A model generated the notes under the pieces. That model searched no databases and was not told the DNA's origin. It was given only the letters and a program-made list of their open reading frames with translations. Positions 1 through 12,525 of a DNA stretch of 64,000 nt are shown here, in pieces. This DNA is from Lingula anatina (taxonomy: Eukaryota > Brachiopoda > Lingulata > Lingulida > Lingulidae): positions 133,733-197,732 of the forward strand of contig NW_019774158.1 in the NCBI RefSeq assembly GCF_001039355.2. Reading direction: 5' to 3'. How positions within the stretch are numbered: position 1 is the first letter of the stretch; the number at the start of each line of letters is the position of its first letter. Made by a program: the position numbers and the translations under genes.

Positions 1-1017
1 CTTGTTATTTAGGATCTATCCGCTGTACATGTATAAAAGTTAGCCACCAGGCACCTTTCAACAAGTTGAATCACACATTTTCGTTTTGGAAGCGTGGGGA
101 TAATCTTCGGTTAACGTGACCATGGAAGTATATTGGACCCATATACTTCAGTGGCGTGGTTGAGTGTGCGCGGTTAATAGAGCGTGTGCGCGCGTGCATG
201 CATGCGTGGTCGCGAGTTCAATACATGACGTCAAAAATCAACAGACTTAAGCCACAGGTGTGCACTCATAGTAAATGATTGTTCGACTTCTATCATTTCG
301 CTTTCAATCTCTATATGAAATCAGCTACTCATTGATGCATCATTTTCACTGCAATATGCTAATAACGTACACAGTATTAAAAAGGGAACGGGTGTGACAT
401 GTAACCCTATGAGTTGTATGTTTCAAGAGATTTTTTTTTACAAATCCATACTGATATCCTGGACCCTGCTTTCACTGGATCCTTATTTGGAACACCAGTA
501 TCATCAGTATGCGTAAACACTGAACAAAGTCGATCAGGGTTGACGACATTATCACATAGTAAGCATCATCACACGGAGTTTTAATATAGCCACTTGTTTA
601 ACAATTGCATGCATCTTTTTGCAATGATTCACCACCCCCCAACCCCCTACGTCTTCCGTCATCCCGGTCCACCACTTACCCCCTCCCCCTTTAATGCACT
701 CCCTCTCGCCCCCAGAATATTGTCAGCTCCATGTACAAGGTAGTATCTGCGTGCCACTCTCTACAAGAATTAAACCTCTTCAACATTCTCCACCACCATG
801 TATCACCGTCATTGTCTCTGTCTCTGTCTCCCTGCTCCCTCTCCCTCCCACCTTCCCCGCCTCCTCTCCCCACCCCCTAGCTCTCCCTCCTCCCTCCCCT
901 TTCTCCCCCTCCCCCCTCCTCCCCACCCCCTCTCCCTCATTCTGTCCGCGCTATATGTATATTACTAACTTTACCATAGATATGTATACATCTGTTCGCT
1001 ATAATTCAGTAACCCCC

Positions 1018-1057
<40 letters not shown>

Positions 1058-1092
1058 CCTTCTCTCTCTCTCTCTATCTCTCTCTCTCTGTT
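1018..1092. repeat. (CT)n microsatellite
   Basis: Nearly pure CT dinucleotide tract with short interruptions. Confidence 0.9.
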
Positions 1093-3375
1093 GTGCATTC
1101 TCTCAGGTCCCCGCCATATCACAAGAGACACCATGTCGTCGCACCCTTATGATTTCAATAAGACCGCTGTTTACAAGGTAGCACAAACATGCCCAATAAC
1201 ATAATCACTCGATAACACTTAATCACATCTGAACGTAATTAATTGATAATTACAAGATTAATCAATAGTGAATTCCGATGGAACTTTGTAATAAATAATT
1301 GTATCTCTATTTTATCGGGACAGATTCAATATTTTGTGAGCACACATTGCGTACTGTCGATCACACCTGGGCAGAGCCGCCCCTGGCTGCCAGTGGTTCA
1401 AGTTTACCTTGCCAAGCGTAGGCAAAACCTTCACCTAACCTATCGCAATATATGAAGCACTAACACATGGTTGATGACATTGTCGCCCTTAAATGCGATG
1501 TATGTCATAGAAAAACATCCGAAAGAACGGGATCGGATAACCAAGAATTGCGAGGGAGTACGAGTAATATGAGTTGTGCGAATTTTTGATCCTGAAAAGT
1601 TAGAAATAGTGCCATCAGCGGTTCTTCTATACAAACAAACAAACACTGATATTCACAAACAAAAAATGGGAAGGAAGATAATACATAACCTTATCCAGGA
1701 TACAGCATTTCCCAGTCCATCAAAAGCCCTGGATCCAAGGCTTGTTTATTAATCGCAGATCACCCATATTGCTTTTATCTAAATCTTGGATGTGAACCAC
1801 GGCTGATACGGAGAACCAGATATTACCTACCGCAGAGAGGTGCCAAGGTGGGGGGGGGGGGGTCTCTGAGAGTGGACAGACTCATAGGCAACGAAGAGGG
1901 GCGTTCGGTGGACTCGATAGAATCGTCCTTTTTGGTCAGAAAGAACTCCGCTCTGAAGCAAAAGTTGATCAAAGGTGGACATGTACGTTATTTCTCAAGT
2001 TGGTCCATCTATAGAAGTAATAAAAGGTCCATTTTTATTCTTCAGAAAACGCTCTTGACATTGCTGGGCTCATGCTTAGTTGACCCAAGGTGGAATTGGT
2101 CTATTGCACACAGTATATTTAAAGTGACCTAATAGGTTTAAACTACATGTAGCGCCCCCAGACACCCCCCCCCCCCTACACACACACAACACAGTCAAAC
2201 CGCCCCTCCAATTTCTTTAAAATAAATTATTTATCACTTGTAACTGTAGCCCACAGTGGCCCACTCGAGGGGGGGGGGGGGGCATGATGCTCACAAACAT
2301 GTGTTTCAAGAGCTTGTCAATCCAGGTGTGCAACTCACATTTCCAAAAAATAATAAATTGCACTAAGTTTATCTATATTTACTGTTTTAGATATTCTGCC
2401 GATCAGGTATTATTGCACAGTAATGCGCTGATTAAAACTGAGAAAGAATAGAAAGAAATGAAAAACTGAAGGATTGGTTTGTAGAAAGCTCACCAAGTTT
2501 CATAAGAGCTAAACTTTAATAGTAAATCTATTCGTGGATACAATGGATTACTGACCACAATTTTTACTTCTGAACTATTTTCAGGAGGGAAAGTCTTTTC
2601 GAATAAGTAAACGCGACGATAAGCCAAGTCCTTCGAGATACCCATGCCGATTCCGAGGTGCTCTTCGTGTGTGATTCGTCTTCTTTAGACACTTAAAACA
2701 TTTGTCAAATCCATCACTATGTAGATCAGCTATAACACTACATCTTTACCAAAGAAAAAACGCTTGATCCCGACATTAATTGAACACCGGAAGAAGATAA
2801 AACATATTCTAATCATTCTATTCACTGTGCTAGCCAATTATCCCCGGCTCCTGAAGCGAAAGAAGAAATTAAATTAGCATAGAATAGTGCTACGAAGCAC
2901 ATCTTTTGCTATTTTATCATCACTTAAGAGCTTTAATCACATTTCATCAATACATAAGAGCAATATCTGCAATTGCTGGCAATTCTGCCTCACCCGAGAC
3001 ATCCCCGGGAGAATTGGTCAGAGGCCCGAAAGGGAGACGGGATATTCATTTTCAAAGATTGATCTGGATTGTTTTGAAACCCATCACAACCCCACCCGAA
3101 AGAAAGTGTCAAATTTGTCAATGGTTCTTAAAGAGTGTTGTTGTACTTTTTCATTTTCAACCAAGTCAACTTATGAGGGATCCATAATATTTGCGACAAT
3201 GTTGTAGCAATGACACAATGTTAACGCATTTAATAATAGAGAAAAACAGAAGCCAACAGTGCATTTCCGTGTGCTCTTCTGTGATTAAAATATCTCAATA
3301 CAAAGTTTTGTGAAATTTGGGAAATTCGGCAAATGGACAAATGATAGGCACTCTGATTATCATTCAAGATTAAAT

Positions 3376-3421
3376 TAAAAAAAAAAAACAAAAAAACAAA
3401 AAAAAAAACAAAAAAAAAAAA
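3376..3421. repeat. A-rich tract with C interruptions
   Basis: About 45 bases of A with periodic single C. It could be the tail of a retroposed element, but no body is recognisable next to it. Confidence 0.7.
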
Positions 3422-4950
3422 ACGCTCCGTCACAATTTTATTTCTGAAAAGTTGATAGAATTATTGAAGAAACGCAGCTAGGGTGCTTTATTCAGACCCC
3501 AGAAGAGCCCCATGTAGCAATCCATTGCGAAGTACATCTCTTGCCGACCAAAAGTCAATTCCTCACAATTAAATTAATTTGTGTTTTTCGAAGTATCAAA
3601 CACACGCGCCGCGGAGATTCAATGAACGCCAATTTCAGGGAATTAAGAACATGATTAACAACGTCATTCTTTCAGATGAATTGTTTCAACTCTCATAGCT
3701 TCATCTCTTAATCGTACTGAGTGGTTATTAGCTAGTAATTCATTTCGGGGGTGTGATATAGAGACAGGGTTATTAATCAATCTTTTAGGGCGAAAAAGAA
3801 TATCTGCACTTCGCGCATGCGCACTTTCCAAAAGCCGTCCTCCAAAGTATCGTTCGATCATCGCTTTAAATAACAATTCTTCTACATTGCTTATAGAAGT
3901 GAAAACAGGGAAGAATAATAAATTTTCAAGATAACGACTGATGTCATATTCGACTGGTCTTTTAAGCAAAACACCACATAATACATTTTCTTCGGTACAG
4001 TGCGCCGGGGTACCGGAGTATGTCCCCCCCAAAAAATCTTTTTTTTTTACACGAGTACGCAGTCTAGCTATCACTCCATATTTTGCTTAAAAAAAACGGA
4101 CTGAATCAATTCACGTCAAAGCTATCAAGACTCGTATATCAACATACTGAGTTGAACAGAAACCGTTTCTATAATGCAGATAAAAATAATTGCATTGTTC
4201 ACGTAATTCTTTGGTAGATGCGGGTACAAAATACAGCGTATATACCAGTAGAGTAAAGGCTACAAACAATTAACGGGTGTTAATATTATACCTGGAAAGT
4301 AAATATCGTAATATATTTAGCTGTTCCATCTAAAAAAAAATTCTGGAAGCTTCAAAGCAGATGTTAGTTTCTTGACTTGATATGCAATACTCAGCAACAA
4401 GAAATACAGGCCTAACCTTCTCAAGCGTGGATTTCCTAACAAGATTATAAGCATTTGAGCACAATAGTGGTGCTACCAGTTAGCTTTAAAAAATATTAGC
4501 CCCCCCCCCACCCGCCTACCCTTCCAGCCAACACGCCCCACCTCCTCCCCATCCAACTAGAAAGTTATAAAATGTATTTTTGAACAGGTCGTTCATTACC
4601 AAAAACTCAAAAATATACAATCGAATGCGTTAGATGAGACACAGTTACAATAGTAGCGTGGGATGTGCTAGTTGCGGTTATATGTTCCAAGTCCCACTCG
4701 TCTATTGCCAGAGACGTCGTGGAGACCAAAAAGGGTAACATGGGTAGAACGTCGACGTTGTGTAGTTTTTGGGGCGTACCTAGATGTCATTGTGTAGGCT
4801 ACCCAAAACCTACAGCGGTTGTCGGAATAAATCACAGCTCGAGATCCTGTAGTGATAATCTATCTATACCTAAAAGACATTAGGCCTACATCATATGCCA
4901 ATGCCACTTACAGTTGTTGTGTGGTGGATTTCGACGTGAAACAAAATAAC

Positions 4951-4951
4951 A

Positions 4952-5016
<65 letters not shown>
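4951..5016. repeat. (TAA)n microsatellite
   Basis: About 22 tandem TAA/AAT units ending in a short A run. (ATT)n tracts often mark LINE/SINE 3' ends, but no such element is evident here. Confidence 0.9.
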
Positions 5017-5022
<6 letters not shown>

Positions 5023-5293
5023 CATTGCAAATTATAAGTGTTTTAACTTTAATAGTACTTAACTACAGCCCTAGATCTGTCTGTGTATCAGTGAAGAATT
5101 CCAAGAGCTAAGGTAGGGGAGACCGGGGCTAGTTGGACCCTGGGGTAAGTTGCCCCCCCCCCCCCCCCACCATCAATTTATGACAAAGTAATTATGGGGT
5201 AAAAGAACTGATCACATCATTTTGTAAAGCGACCTTATCCAATAGTGCTAAGAAAGCGTCGGCAGTGAGTCCAAATTAAATAATTTTGCATCA

Positions 5294-5294
5294 N
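5294..5294. other. Assembly gap or contig join
   Basis: Single n. The sequence right after it reappears right after the n at 9363, so two contigs start at the same genomic place. Confidence 0.85.
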
Positions 5295-6494
5295 TTTAAA
5301 CCATCAATTCACAAATCGCAGTGAATAAAACTTTATTCACATCTTACTGATAATGCCAGTCGAATATCCTGAAAATCACAAATCACTGGGTATAATGACT
5401 TCGTTTCACGAAGGGCGAAATAATAAGCAGTCACGGGTATGGGATGCTTCACTGATCACGCTAAATTATATGAACGTTTCACGCATCTCGGGGAAAAATG
5501 GCTTTCGCGGTTCACAAAAATACCCAAAGAGACCCTCGTACAGAAACTTATTGTTTTCATTGCAGTACTTTTCCAATTTGTCAAAAGTAATCTAACTACT
5601 CAACGCAATTTGGACGGCGAAATCTCTCCCCCCCCCCCACCCCCACCCCCCATAAGGAATAAACAAAATCAGCGTGTGCACGCGCCGTTTCAAATTTTTG
5701 GGAGTCTGGCGGAAAACGCACTCGTATGCTTCTGCGTCATCTACGGGAGCGAAGTGCAAATGGACGTATCGCACACCTTGCTGACGAATAGTGAAGACTG
5801 ATCACATCACGACTGATTTGAATGTTAACTGTTTCAATCATGGGAGATCACCGTGTAGGCTACGTATGCCATGAATATCACTTTTCATATTGTGCCTTTT
5901 TTTCTGTTCAAATTAAACTTAGTCAGTTGTAATACCTAACATGCTCAGTTAAATGACTTTAATGTGTGGAGATGGACATACTTGAACATTCAAGTACTAT
6001 GATGGAGATACCGATGTTTATCTCTCCAATTCAATTTTGACTGCTTGACTTACTGATATTGTGAGAAGAAAAAAAAAAAAAAACAAACTTCTCTTCTAAT
6101 GCTTCTGCCCACAGGATAAATCAGGATAAATTACATATCCATCTATTGGCCTTCCTGCTAATTTTAGATAATTTTTAATAAATCGAGTTTTCGGGGAGAG
6201 GTGATAAAATAATTGACCAGAATTTACCTATAATTTCCTTCTTTTTTATTTTTAATTCGTGACTTTTGTCTTTGGCCTTGATGCACCAAAAAGTAAGTGT
6301 GTCAGCTCTCATATGTTAGTAATTTTTTCCAGTCAGATCAGAACAGTAGATCTAAAGTTATAAAACGCATTTATTAAAAAGGTCATTCCTAACCGAAAGC
6401 TCGAAAATGTCAAATAGTCAGAAAGAGAAAAATGTCAAAAAGAATGTGTTAGATGAGTCACTATTACAATAACAAATTGGAATGCGCTATGATA

Positions 6495-6950
6495 ATCACA
6501 GACAAAGAAAGAAAGACAGAAAAAAAAGAAAAGAAAAGAAAGAAAGAAAGAAAGAAAGAAACGGACCTTTCCAACAAGCTGCAGGTCGAAAGTAACATTG
6601 AACTTGTTAGGTCTGTTGTTCTGATATAATAATACTTAGTGTTTTGGTGTTAAGTGTAAGGGCATGTGTGTGTGTGTGTGCCTGCGTATGTATGTGCATG
6701 TTTGTGCGTGTGTGTGTGTGCGCGTGTGTGTTATTGACTGAATTTTATTGACTGGTATTTGGTGAGAGAGAGAGAGAGAGAGAGAGCAGAATATATCAAT
6801 AGTAAACATATAGATCATTTGAAAAAGCCTCCTGGTGAACAACCATAGAAATATTTAGGTGCGTACTTCAAACATGACAACACGGTCCACTTCCCGCCTT
6901 TTCTATTTGTTGCCATCTTCCTTTCCGCCTCTCTCTCTCTCTCTCTCGTA
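6495..6950. repeat. Microsatellite cluster: (AAAG)n, (GT)n, (AG)n, (CT)n
   Basis: AAAG-rich tract near 6505-6560, TG/TATG tract 6663-6731, AG tract 6764-6786 and CT tract 6931-6947. The same four tracts recur in the other haplotype copy near 10805-11265 with different lengths. Confidence 0.85.
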
Positions 6951-8223
6951 ACATAGTAAGGGGGAGCACTCGTCGGCAACTTACATTAATGCAGTGGGGG
7001 GTTTAGTGGGGGGGGGGGGCAGGTGGGGTGCTGACCCCCCCCCCCCTTCGATTTTTGAAAAAATCTGACCAATGTTGTCCTATTGAAATTAGAATTTTGC
7101 CTAGCTGAATCATAGTTCTTAACCGTACCAAATGGCACCGTTCGCCCTCTAAAATAATTTTCGGAACCGAACCCCACGTCAATGGGGGCAGGGGTGGGGG
7201 AGGGTCGGACCCCCCCCCCCCCCCCTTCAAATAATCCTGGATCGTCCCTGTTAATGTTATGTCGCTTTGCTGGATACGCTTGGTTTTAGATATTTGTAGT
7301 TCCTTGCTTTACCATCATGAATTTAGGCATACCCTTAAATTCGTGATGTTAGAAAGAATTTCCCATGAGGTAAGAAAACCCAAGAGAATAGTGACAAAGT
7401 AATTCTAATAATTATAGTAATTATAACTCCTGTATATTACGGAACAGACACGAAAAAAATATTTAGGCCTATACGAGCATCATCCGTTCATCGCTGTTTT
7501 AAATCGATAATTATTGAAATAATGAGATCAAAATAATTGACAGGGGTTTCCCTCGGTGTAAATCTTTTAACAAAAGTTATGGCTAGGTCTTCAGTATTTG
7601 AATACATATTGCTTAATGCAGTAATTACAAATTGCAATGCTGGCTGACAATTTCACACTCTGTTGACCTCTTAGTCCGTAAAAGGCGTAACAAGGGCTAA
7701 AAGGCGTAACAAGGGCTGTGGCTGAAGGTTGGAAAAAGACAAGGCAGTTCACCCCCTTTGTTTCGCGGGGGGAGGGGTGTAATAGGAACCCCTTCCTTGG
7801 CTAAAGCTATGAGTGCGATGGATCTATGAAAATTTCGGGCAAGGCAGTACCTAAACTAAGCTACGGCCGCACACATGGGCTCCTACCTGTCCTCAGGTGG
7901 GTATTACGTCCCTTTGTTTGTACGGCAGCGTGACTGTCAATCATTTTTCCAGTCATATCGCACTGAGAGTGTATACACAGGTGGGGGCGGGGCCTACGCA
8001 TGTCAATACACAACTATTTGTGTCAAGTTTTGCGAGACGAGAGGAGGTCGCTGCTGTTTTATCCACATTTAACGCGTACGCAGTCAAAATTACTGTGACT
8101 GTTTCACTGTGGTGTTTTAAGATTGCTTAGTTTATCTCTGCGTTGATTTGAAGTTGTAAAATAAAAGCCAGATTAAATGAAAAAGAGCAAAATAGTTTGT
8201 TGTGTATTGTATTCACGATTTGA

Positions 8224-8231
8224 TGACGTCA
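8224..8231. promoter_or_regulatory. CRE palindrome TGACGTCA (copy 1)
   Basis: A perfect cAMP-response element lies about 140 bp upstream of a strong donor-like site (TTAG|GTAAGT, junction after 8371). The surrounding 7.86-8.4 kb is richer in CpG than the rest of the region. Together these suggest a promoter with a non-coding first exon for BAZ2, but no transcription start can be fixed. Confidence 0.3.
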
Positions 8232-8720
8232 CCATTTCCAGCCACATGCGCCCAGACCTAAACCAGTCCTCATTTTATGTTATACTTGAGCGTGAGAAAT
8301 TAACAAAGAAAATCTACAAATTGGAGGCCAAAATCGGTTTGATTGTTGCACGTTGATAGGGATCGACTTAGGTAAGTGTCGAAGCTCTCATCTGCTGGGT
8401 GTTTTTGGGGTGGAATCACGTGTTTAGATGACAAATTTATTCATCCATCGGATTCATTTCATCTCGCTACTTTGTTCCTTCATCTTATAGATTTTCTAGG
8501 TTACCAAGCAGGTGCGTTTTACACCTCTTCTCGAGCCTAAATCCGCCTAGACCCCTCAAAATTCTTCCCTCAGAGACTGTAGGAAGGTTAGAGGAGCCTT
8601 TGTGTTGAATTTTGATGCACTGCATGCCCATTTTACCGGCAAATTTCGAGAATTACTTTACGTGTTTTCCATCTTGTAGCAATCGTGTACTTAAAATTAT
8701 TGACTATTTATCCCTCCCGG

Positions 8721-8730
8721 CCGCCATTTT
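8721..8730 (+). promoter_or_regulatory. YY1-like CCGCCATTTT (copy 1)
   Basis: Matches the YY1 core consensus common near animal transcription starts. It lies in a short GC-rich patch. The other haplotype has it unchanged at 13015-13024. Confidence 0.25.
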
Positions 8731-9362
8731 TATCTACCGCTTCTCGTAGCTTTTCCTTTGTTCGTTTTTACTGGACTTTCTCACTATTTCCACCTCTTAA
8801 AACTTACTACCAAGGTTTATACAGGGTCGGGGCCCCCACAGCTCAAAGTTAGTGTAGAATCACGGCGGCAAATTCAAGATTTTTAAAAATCCGGAGGTTT
8901 TATTTCTTATCCCTAATTTATTCATCTCGTCGAAGAAAGGTTGCCTTTTATAATGCATGACCTAGAAGCGAGAGGATACATATGGATCGGCGGCGGCTGG
9001 AAGATTAACAGTTGCAGGGTGAATTTGAAGACATTTTGGTTCAAAATATCTGCATTTTTTACTCGTGGAGGGTTTGTTTTGAAGAGTCTACTGGTGTGCT
9101 GGTAGAGCAATCTGTGGATTAAACTTGGGATGTCAGTCATGGTTTTACATCAAAATGAAACATTTATCAAACTGTGTTTACATTAATTTGTGAGAGCAGT
9201 GTATTTCTTGTGGAGGTATTGACAGAAGAGTCATAGACTGTACTCGGCTGGCCTTGTAACTTTCAGGCAGCGGAGTTATATTACCATGCCTAGCTCAGTT
9301 GTTGGGTCAAGATTTTAAAAATTTTGCTCTGTGTTAAAGTCAGCATCTGTTAGAGATTGTAT

Positions 9363-9363
9363 N
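9363..9363. other. Assembly gap or contig join
   Basis: Single n between the two haplotype copies 5295-9362 and 9364-13655. Confidence 0.85.
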
Positions 9364-9984
9364 TTGAAACCATCAATTCACAAATCGCAGTGAATAAAAC
9401 TTTATTCACATCTTACTGATAATGCCAGTCGAATATCCTGAAGAAATCACAAATCACTGGGTATAATGACTTCGTTTCACGAAGGGCGAAATAATAAGCA
9501 GCATTTACGAGTCACGGGTATGGGATGCTAAATAATATATTTAGATGATCACGCTAAATAATATGAACGTTTCACGCATCTTGGGGAAAAATGGCTTTCG
9601 CGTTTCACAAAAATACCCAAAGAGACCCTCGTACAGAAACTTATTGTTTTCATTGCAGTACTTTTCCAATTTGTCAAAAGTAACCTAACTACTCAACGCA
9701 ATTTGGACGGCGAAATCTCCCCCCCCCATAAGGAATAAACAAAATCAGCGTGTGCACGCGCCGTTTCATATTTTTGGGAGTCTGGCGGAAAACGCACTCG
9801 TATGCTTCTGCGTCATCTACGGGAGCGAAGTGCAAATGGACGTATCGCACACCTTGCTGACGAATAGTGAAGACTGATCACATCACGACTGATTTGAATA
9901 TTAAGTTTCAATCATGGGAGATCACCGTGTAGGCTACATATGCCATGATATCCCTTTTATATCGTGTTTTTTTCTGTTCAAAAC

Positions 9985-10227
9985 AATGTAAACATAGACT
10001 GGGTTCCCATAGATTTAGATCGATCTATCAGGATCGACCTAACTCCTTGGGGGTTCACGCTAAATTGCTGTCAGGTTCCGAGAGCCGAGCGCGCACAAAA
10101 GTTAATTACCCCCTTACAGCTTTTAGTCGGCGGGACAGACATTTAAGCCGGTCAGGCTGACAACAATCTAGTGAGACTCCCCACGGGGATAGATCGATCT
10201 AAATATCTATGGGAATGCACTCTTTTT
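9985..10227. mobile_element. Palindromic MITE, family B, polymorphic insertion
   Basis: Inverted arms start TTCCCATAGATTTAGATCG near 10004 and end with the complementary TCTATGGGAA near 10215. Inner arm sequences (GATCGATCT, AGTCTCACTAGAT, CTGTCAG) are also mirrored. The other haplotype has no such sequence at the equivalent point (about 5907). Similar copies lie at 20951-21152 and, degraded, at 30691-30865. No coding capacity is visible. Confidence 0.7.
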
Positions 10228-10804
10228 TAGTCAGTTGTAATACCTAACATGCTCAGTTAAATGAAGGATGGACCACAATGTGTGGAGATGGACATACTTG
10301 ATCATTCAAGTACTATGATGGAGATACCGATGTTTATCTCTCCAATTCAATTTTGACTGCTTGACTTACTGATATTGTGAGAAGAAAAAAAAAAAAAAAA
10401 AAACTTCTCTTCTAATGCTTCTGCCCACAGGATAAATCAGGATAAATTACATATCCATCTATTGGCCTTCCTGCTAATTTTAGATTTAATAAATCGAGTT
10501 TTCGGGGAGAGGTGATAAAAAATTAACCAGATTTTACCTATAATTTCCTTCTTTTTTATTTTTAATTCGTGACTTTTGTCTTTGGCCTTGATTCACCAAA
10601 CAGTAAGTGTGTCAGCTCTCGTATGTTAGTCATTTTTTCCAGTCAGATCAGAACAGTAGATCTAAAGTTATAAAACGCATTTATTAAAAAGGTCATTCCT
10701 AACCGAAAGCTCGAAAATGTCAAATAGTCAGAAAGAGAACAATGTCAAAAAGAATGTGTTAGATGAGTCACTATTACAATAACAGATTGGAATGCGCTAT
10801 GATA

Positions 10805-11057
10805 ATCACAAAGAAAGAAAAAAAAAAGAAAAAAAGAAAAGAAAGAAAGAAAGAAAGAAAAAAACGGACTTTGCCAACAAGCTGCAGGTCGAAAGTAACA
10901 TTGAACTTGTTAGGTCTGTTGTTCTGATAATACTTAGTGTTTTGGTGTTAAGTGTAAGGGCGTGTGTGTGTGTGTGTGCTTGCGTATGTATGTGCATGTT
11001 TGTGCGTGTGTGTGTGCGCGCGTGTGTGTTATTGACTGAATTTTATTGACTGGTATT

Positions 11058-11091
<34 letters not shown>

Positions 11092-11265
11092 AGAATATAT
11101 CAATAGTAAACATATAGATCATTTGAAAAAGCCTGTTGGTGAACAACCATAGAAATATTTAGGTGCGTAGGCCTACTTCAAACATGACAACACGGTCCAC
11201 TTCCCGCCTTTTCTATTTGTTCCCATCTTCCTTTCCGCCTCTCTCTCTCTCTCTCTCTCTCTCGT
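10805..11265. repeat. Microsatellite cluster (copy 2)
   Basis: AAAG-rich, (GT)n, (AG)n and (CT)n tracts matching those near 6495-6950 in the other haplotype copy. Lengths differ, as expected of alleles. Confidence 0.85.
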
Positions 11266-12517
11266 AACATAGTAAGGGGGAGCACTCGTTGGCAACTTAC
11301 ATAAATGCAGTGGGGGTTTAGAGGGGGGGGGGCAGGTGGGTGCTGACCCCCCCCCCCCTTCGATTTTTGAAAAAAAATCTGACCAATGGTGTCCTATTGA
11401 AATTAGAATTTTGCCTAGCTGAATCATAGTTCTTAACCGTACCAAATGGCACCGTTCACCCTCTAAAATAATTTTCGGAACCGAACCCCACGTCAATGGG
11501 GGCAGGGTTGGGGGAGGGTCGGACCCCCCCCCCCCTTCAAATAATCCTGGATCGTCCCTGTTAATGTTATGTTGCTTTGCTGGATACGCTTGGTTTTAGA
11601 TATTTGTAGTTCCTTGCTTTACCATCATGAATTTAGGCATACCCTTAAATTCGTGATGTTAGAAAGAATTTCCCATGAGGTAAGAAAACCCAAGAGAATA
11701 GTGACAAAAGAATTCTAACACCTGTATATTACGGAACAGACACCAAAAAAAAAAAAAAAAAAAAAAAAAATTAGGCCTATACGAGCATCATCCGTTCATC
11801 GCTGTTTAAAATCGATAATTATTGAAATAATGAGATCAAAATAATTGACAGGGGTGTCACTCAGTGTAAATCTTTTAACAAAAGTTATGGCTAGGTCTTC
11901 AGTATTTGAATACATATTGCTTAATGCAGTAATTACAAATTGCAATGCTGGCTGACAATTTCACACTCTGTTGACCTCTTAGTCCGTAAAAGGCGTAACA
12001 AGGGCTGTGGCTGAAGGTTGGAAAAAGACAATTAGGCAGTTCACCCCCTTTGTTTCGCGGGGGGAGGGGGGGTAATAGGAACCCCTTCCTTGGCTAAAGC
12101 TATGAGCACGATGGATCTATGAACATTTCGGGCAAGGCAGTACCTAAACTAAGCTACGGTCGTACACATGGGCTCCTACCTGTCCTCAGGTGGGTATTAC
12201 GTCCCTTTGTTTGTACGGCGGCGTGACTGTCAATCATCTGTTCCAGTCATATCGCACTCTGAGTGTACGTACAGGTGTGGGCGGGGCCTACGCATGTCAA
12301 TACACAACTATTTGTGTCAAGTTTTGCGAGACGAGAGGAGGTCGCTGCTGTTTTATCCACGTTTAACGCGTACGCAGTCAAAATTACTTTGACTGTTTCA
12401 CTGTGGTGTTTTAAGATTGCTTAGTTTACCTGTGCGTTGATTTGAAGTTGTGAAATAAAAGCCAGATTAAATGAAAAAGAGCAAAATAGTTTGTTGTGTA
12501 TTGTATTCACGATTTGA

Positions 12518-12525
12518 TGACGTCA
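12518..12525. promoter_or_regulatory. CRE palindrome TGACGTCA (copy 2)
   Basis: Same site as 8224-8231 in the other haplotype copy. A donor-like TTAG|GTAAGT again follows, with the junction after 12665. Position upstream of the first recognised BAZ2 exon makes it a promoter candidate only. Confidence 0.3.

Larger units (their letters stand above)
1..5293. other. Non-coding flank with microsatellites
   Basis: I see no supported gene in the first contig. It is AT-rich with long homopolymer C/G runs, pyrimidine-rich tracts near 820-930 and simple repeats listed separately. Open frames here are short and either follow low-complexity tracts or lack coding character. It may be intergenic DNA upstream of BAZ2 or part of a neighbouring gene's intron. 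Confidence 0.5.
5295..9362. repeat. Haplotype copy 1 of a 4.1-4.3 kb segment
   Basis: This whole contig is collinear with 9364-13655. The same order of landmarks is seen in both: AAAG, GT, AG and CT microsatellites, poly-G and poly-C runs, the TGACGTCA site and the tail ending in 'cagcatctgtta'. The copies differ by scattered substitutions, microsatellite lengths, small indels and one MITE insertion. I read this as the second allele retained by the assembler, not as a genomic duplication. Confidence 0.8.

Noticed and set aside
3664-4074. 136-codon minus-strand open frame in the left flank
   Set aside because: No recognisable domain, no splice or codon-use support, and it starts in a poly-T/poly-A patch. 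Could be a relic but I cannot support it.
5353-5801. Overlapping small frames near the start of the duplicated 5' segment
   Set aside because: They are interrupted by indels in the other haplotype copy (9420-9880), so they are not maintained as coding.
8922-9140. 72-codon minus-strand frame identical in both haplotype copies (also 13216-13434)
   Set aside because: Identity is explained by the whole 320-bp block being invariant between alleles, including outside the frame. No protein family resemblance.
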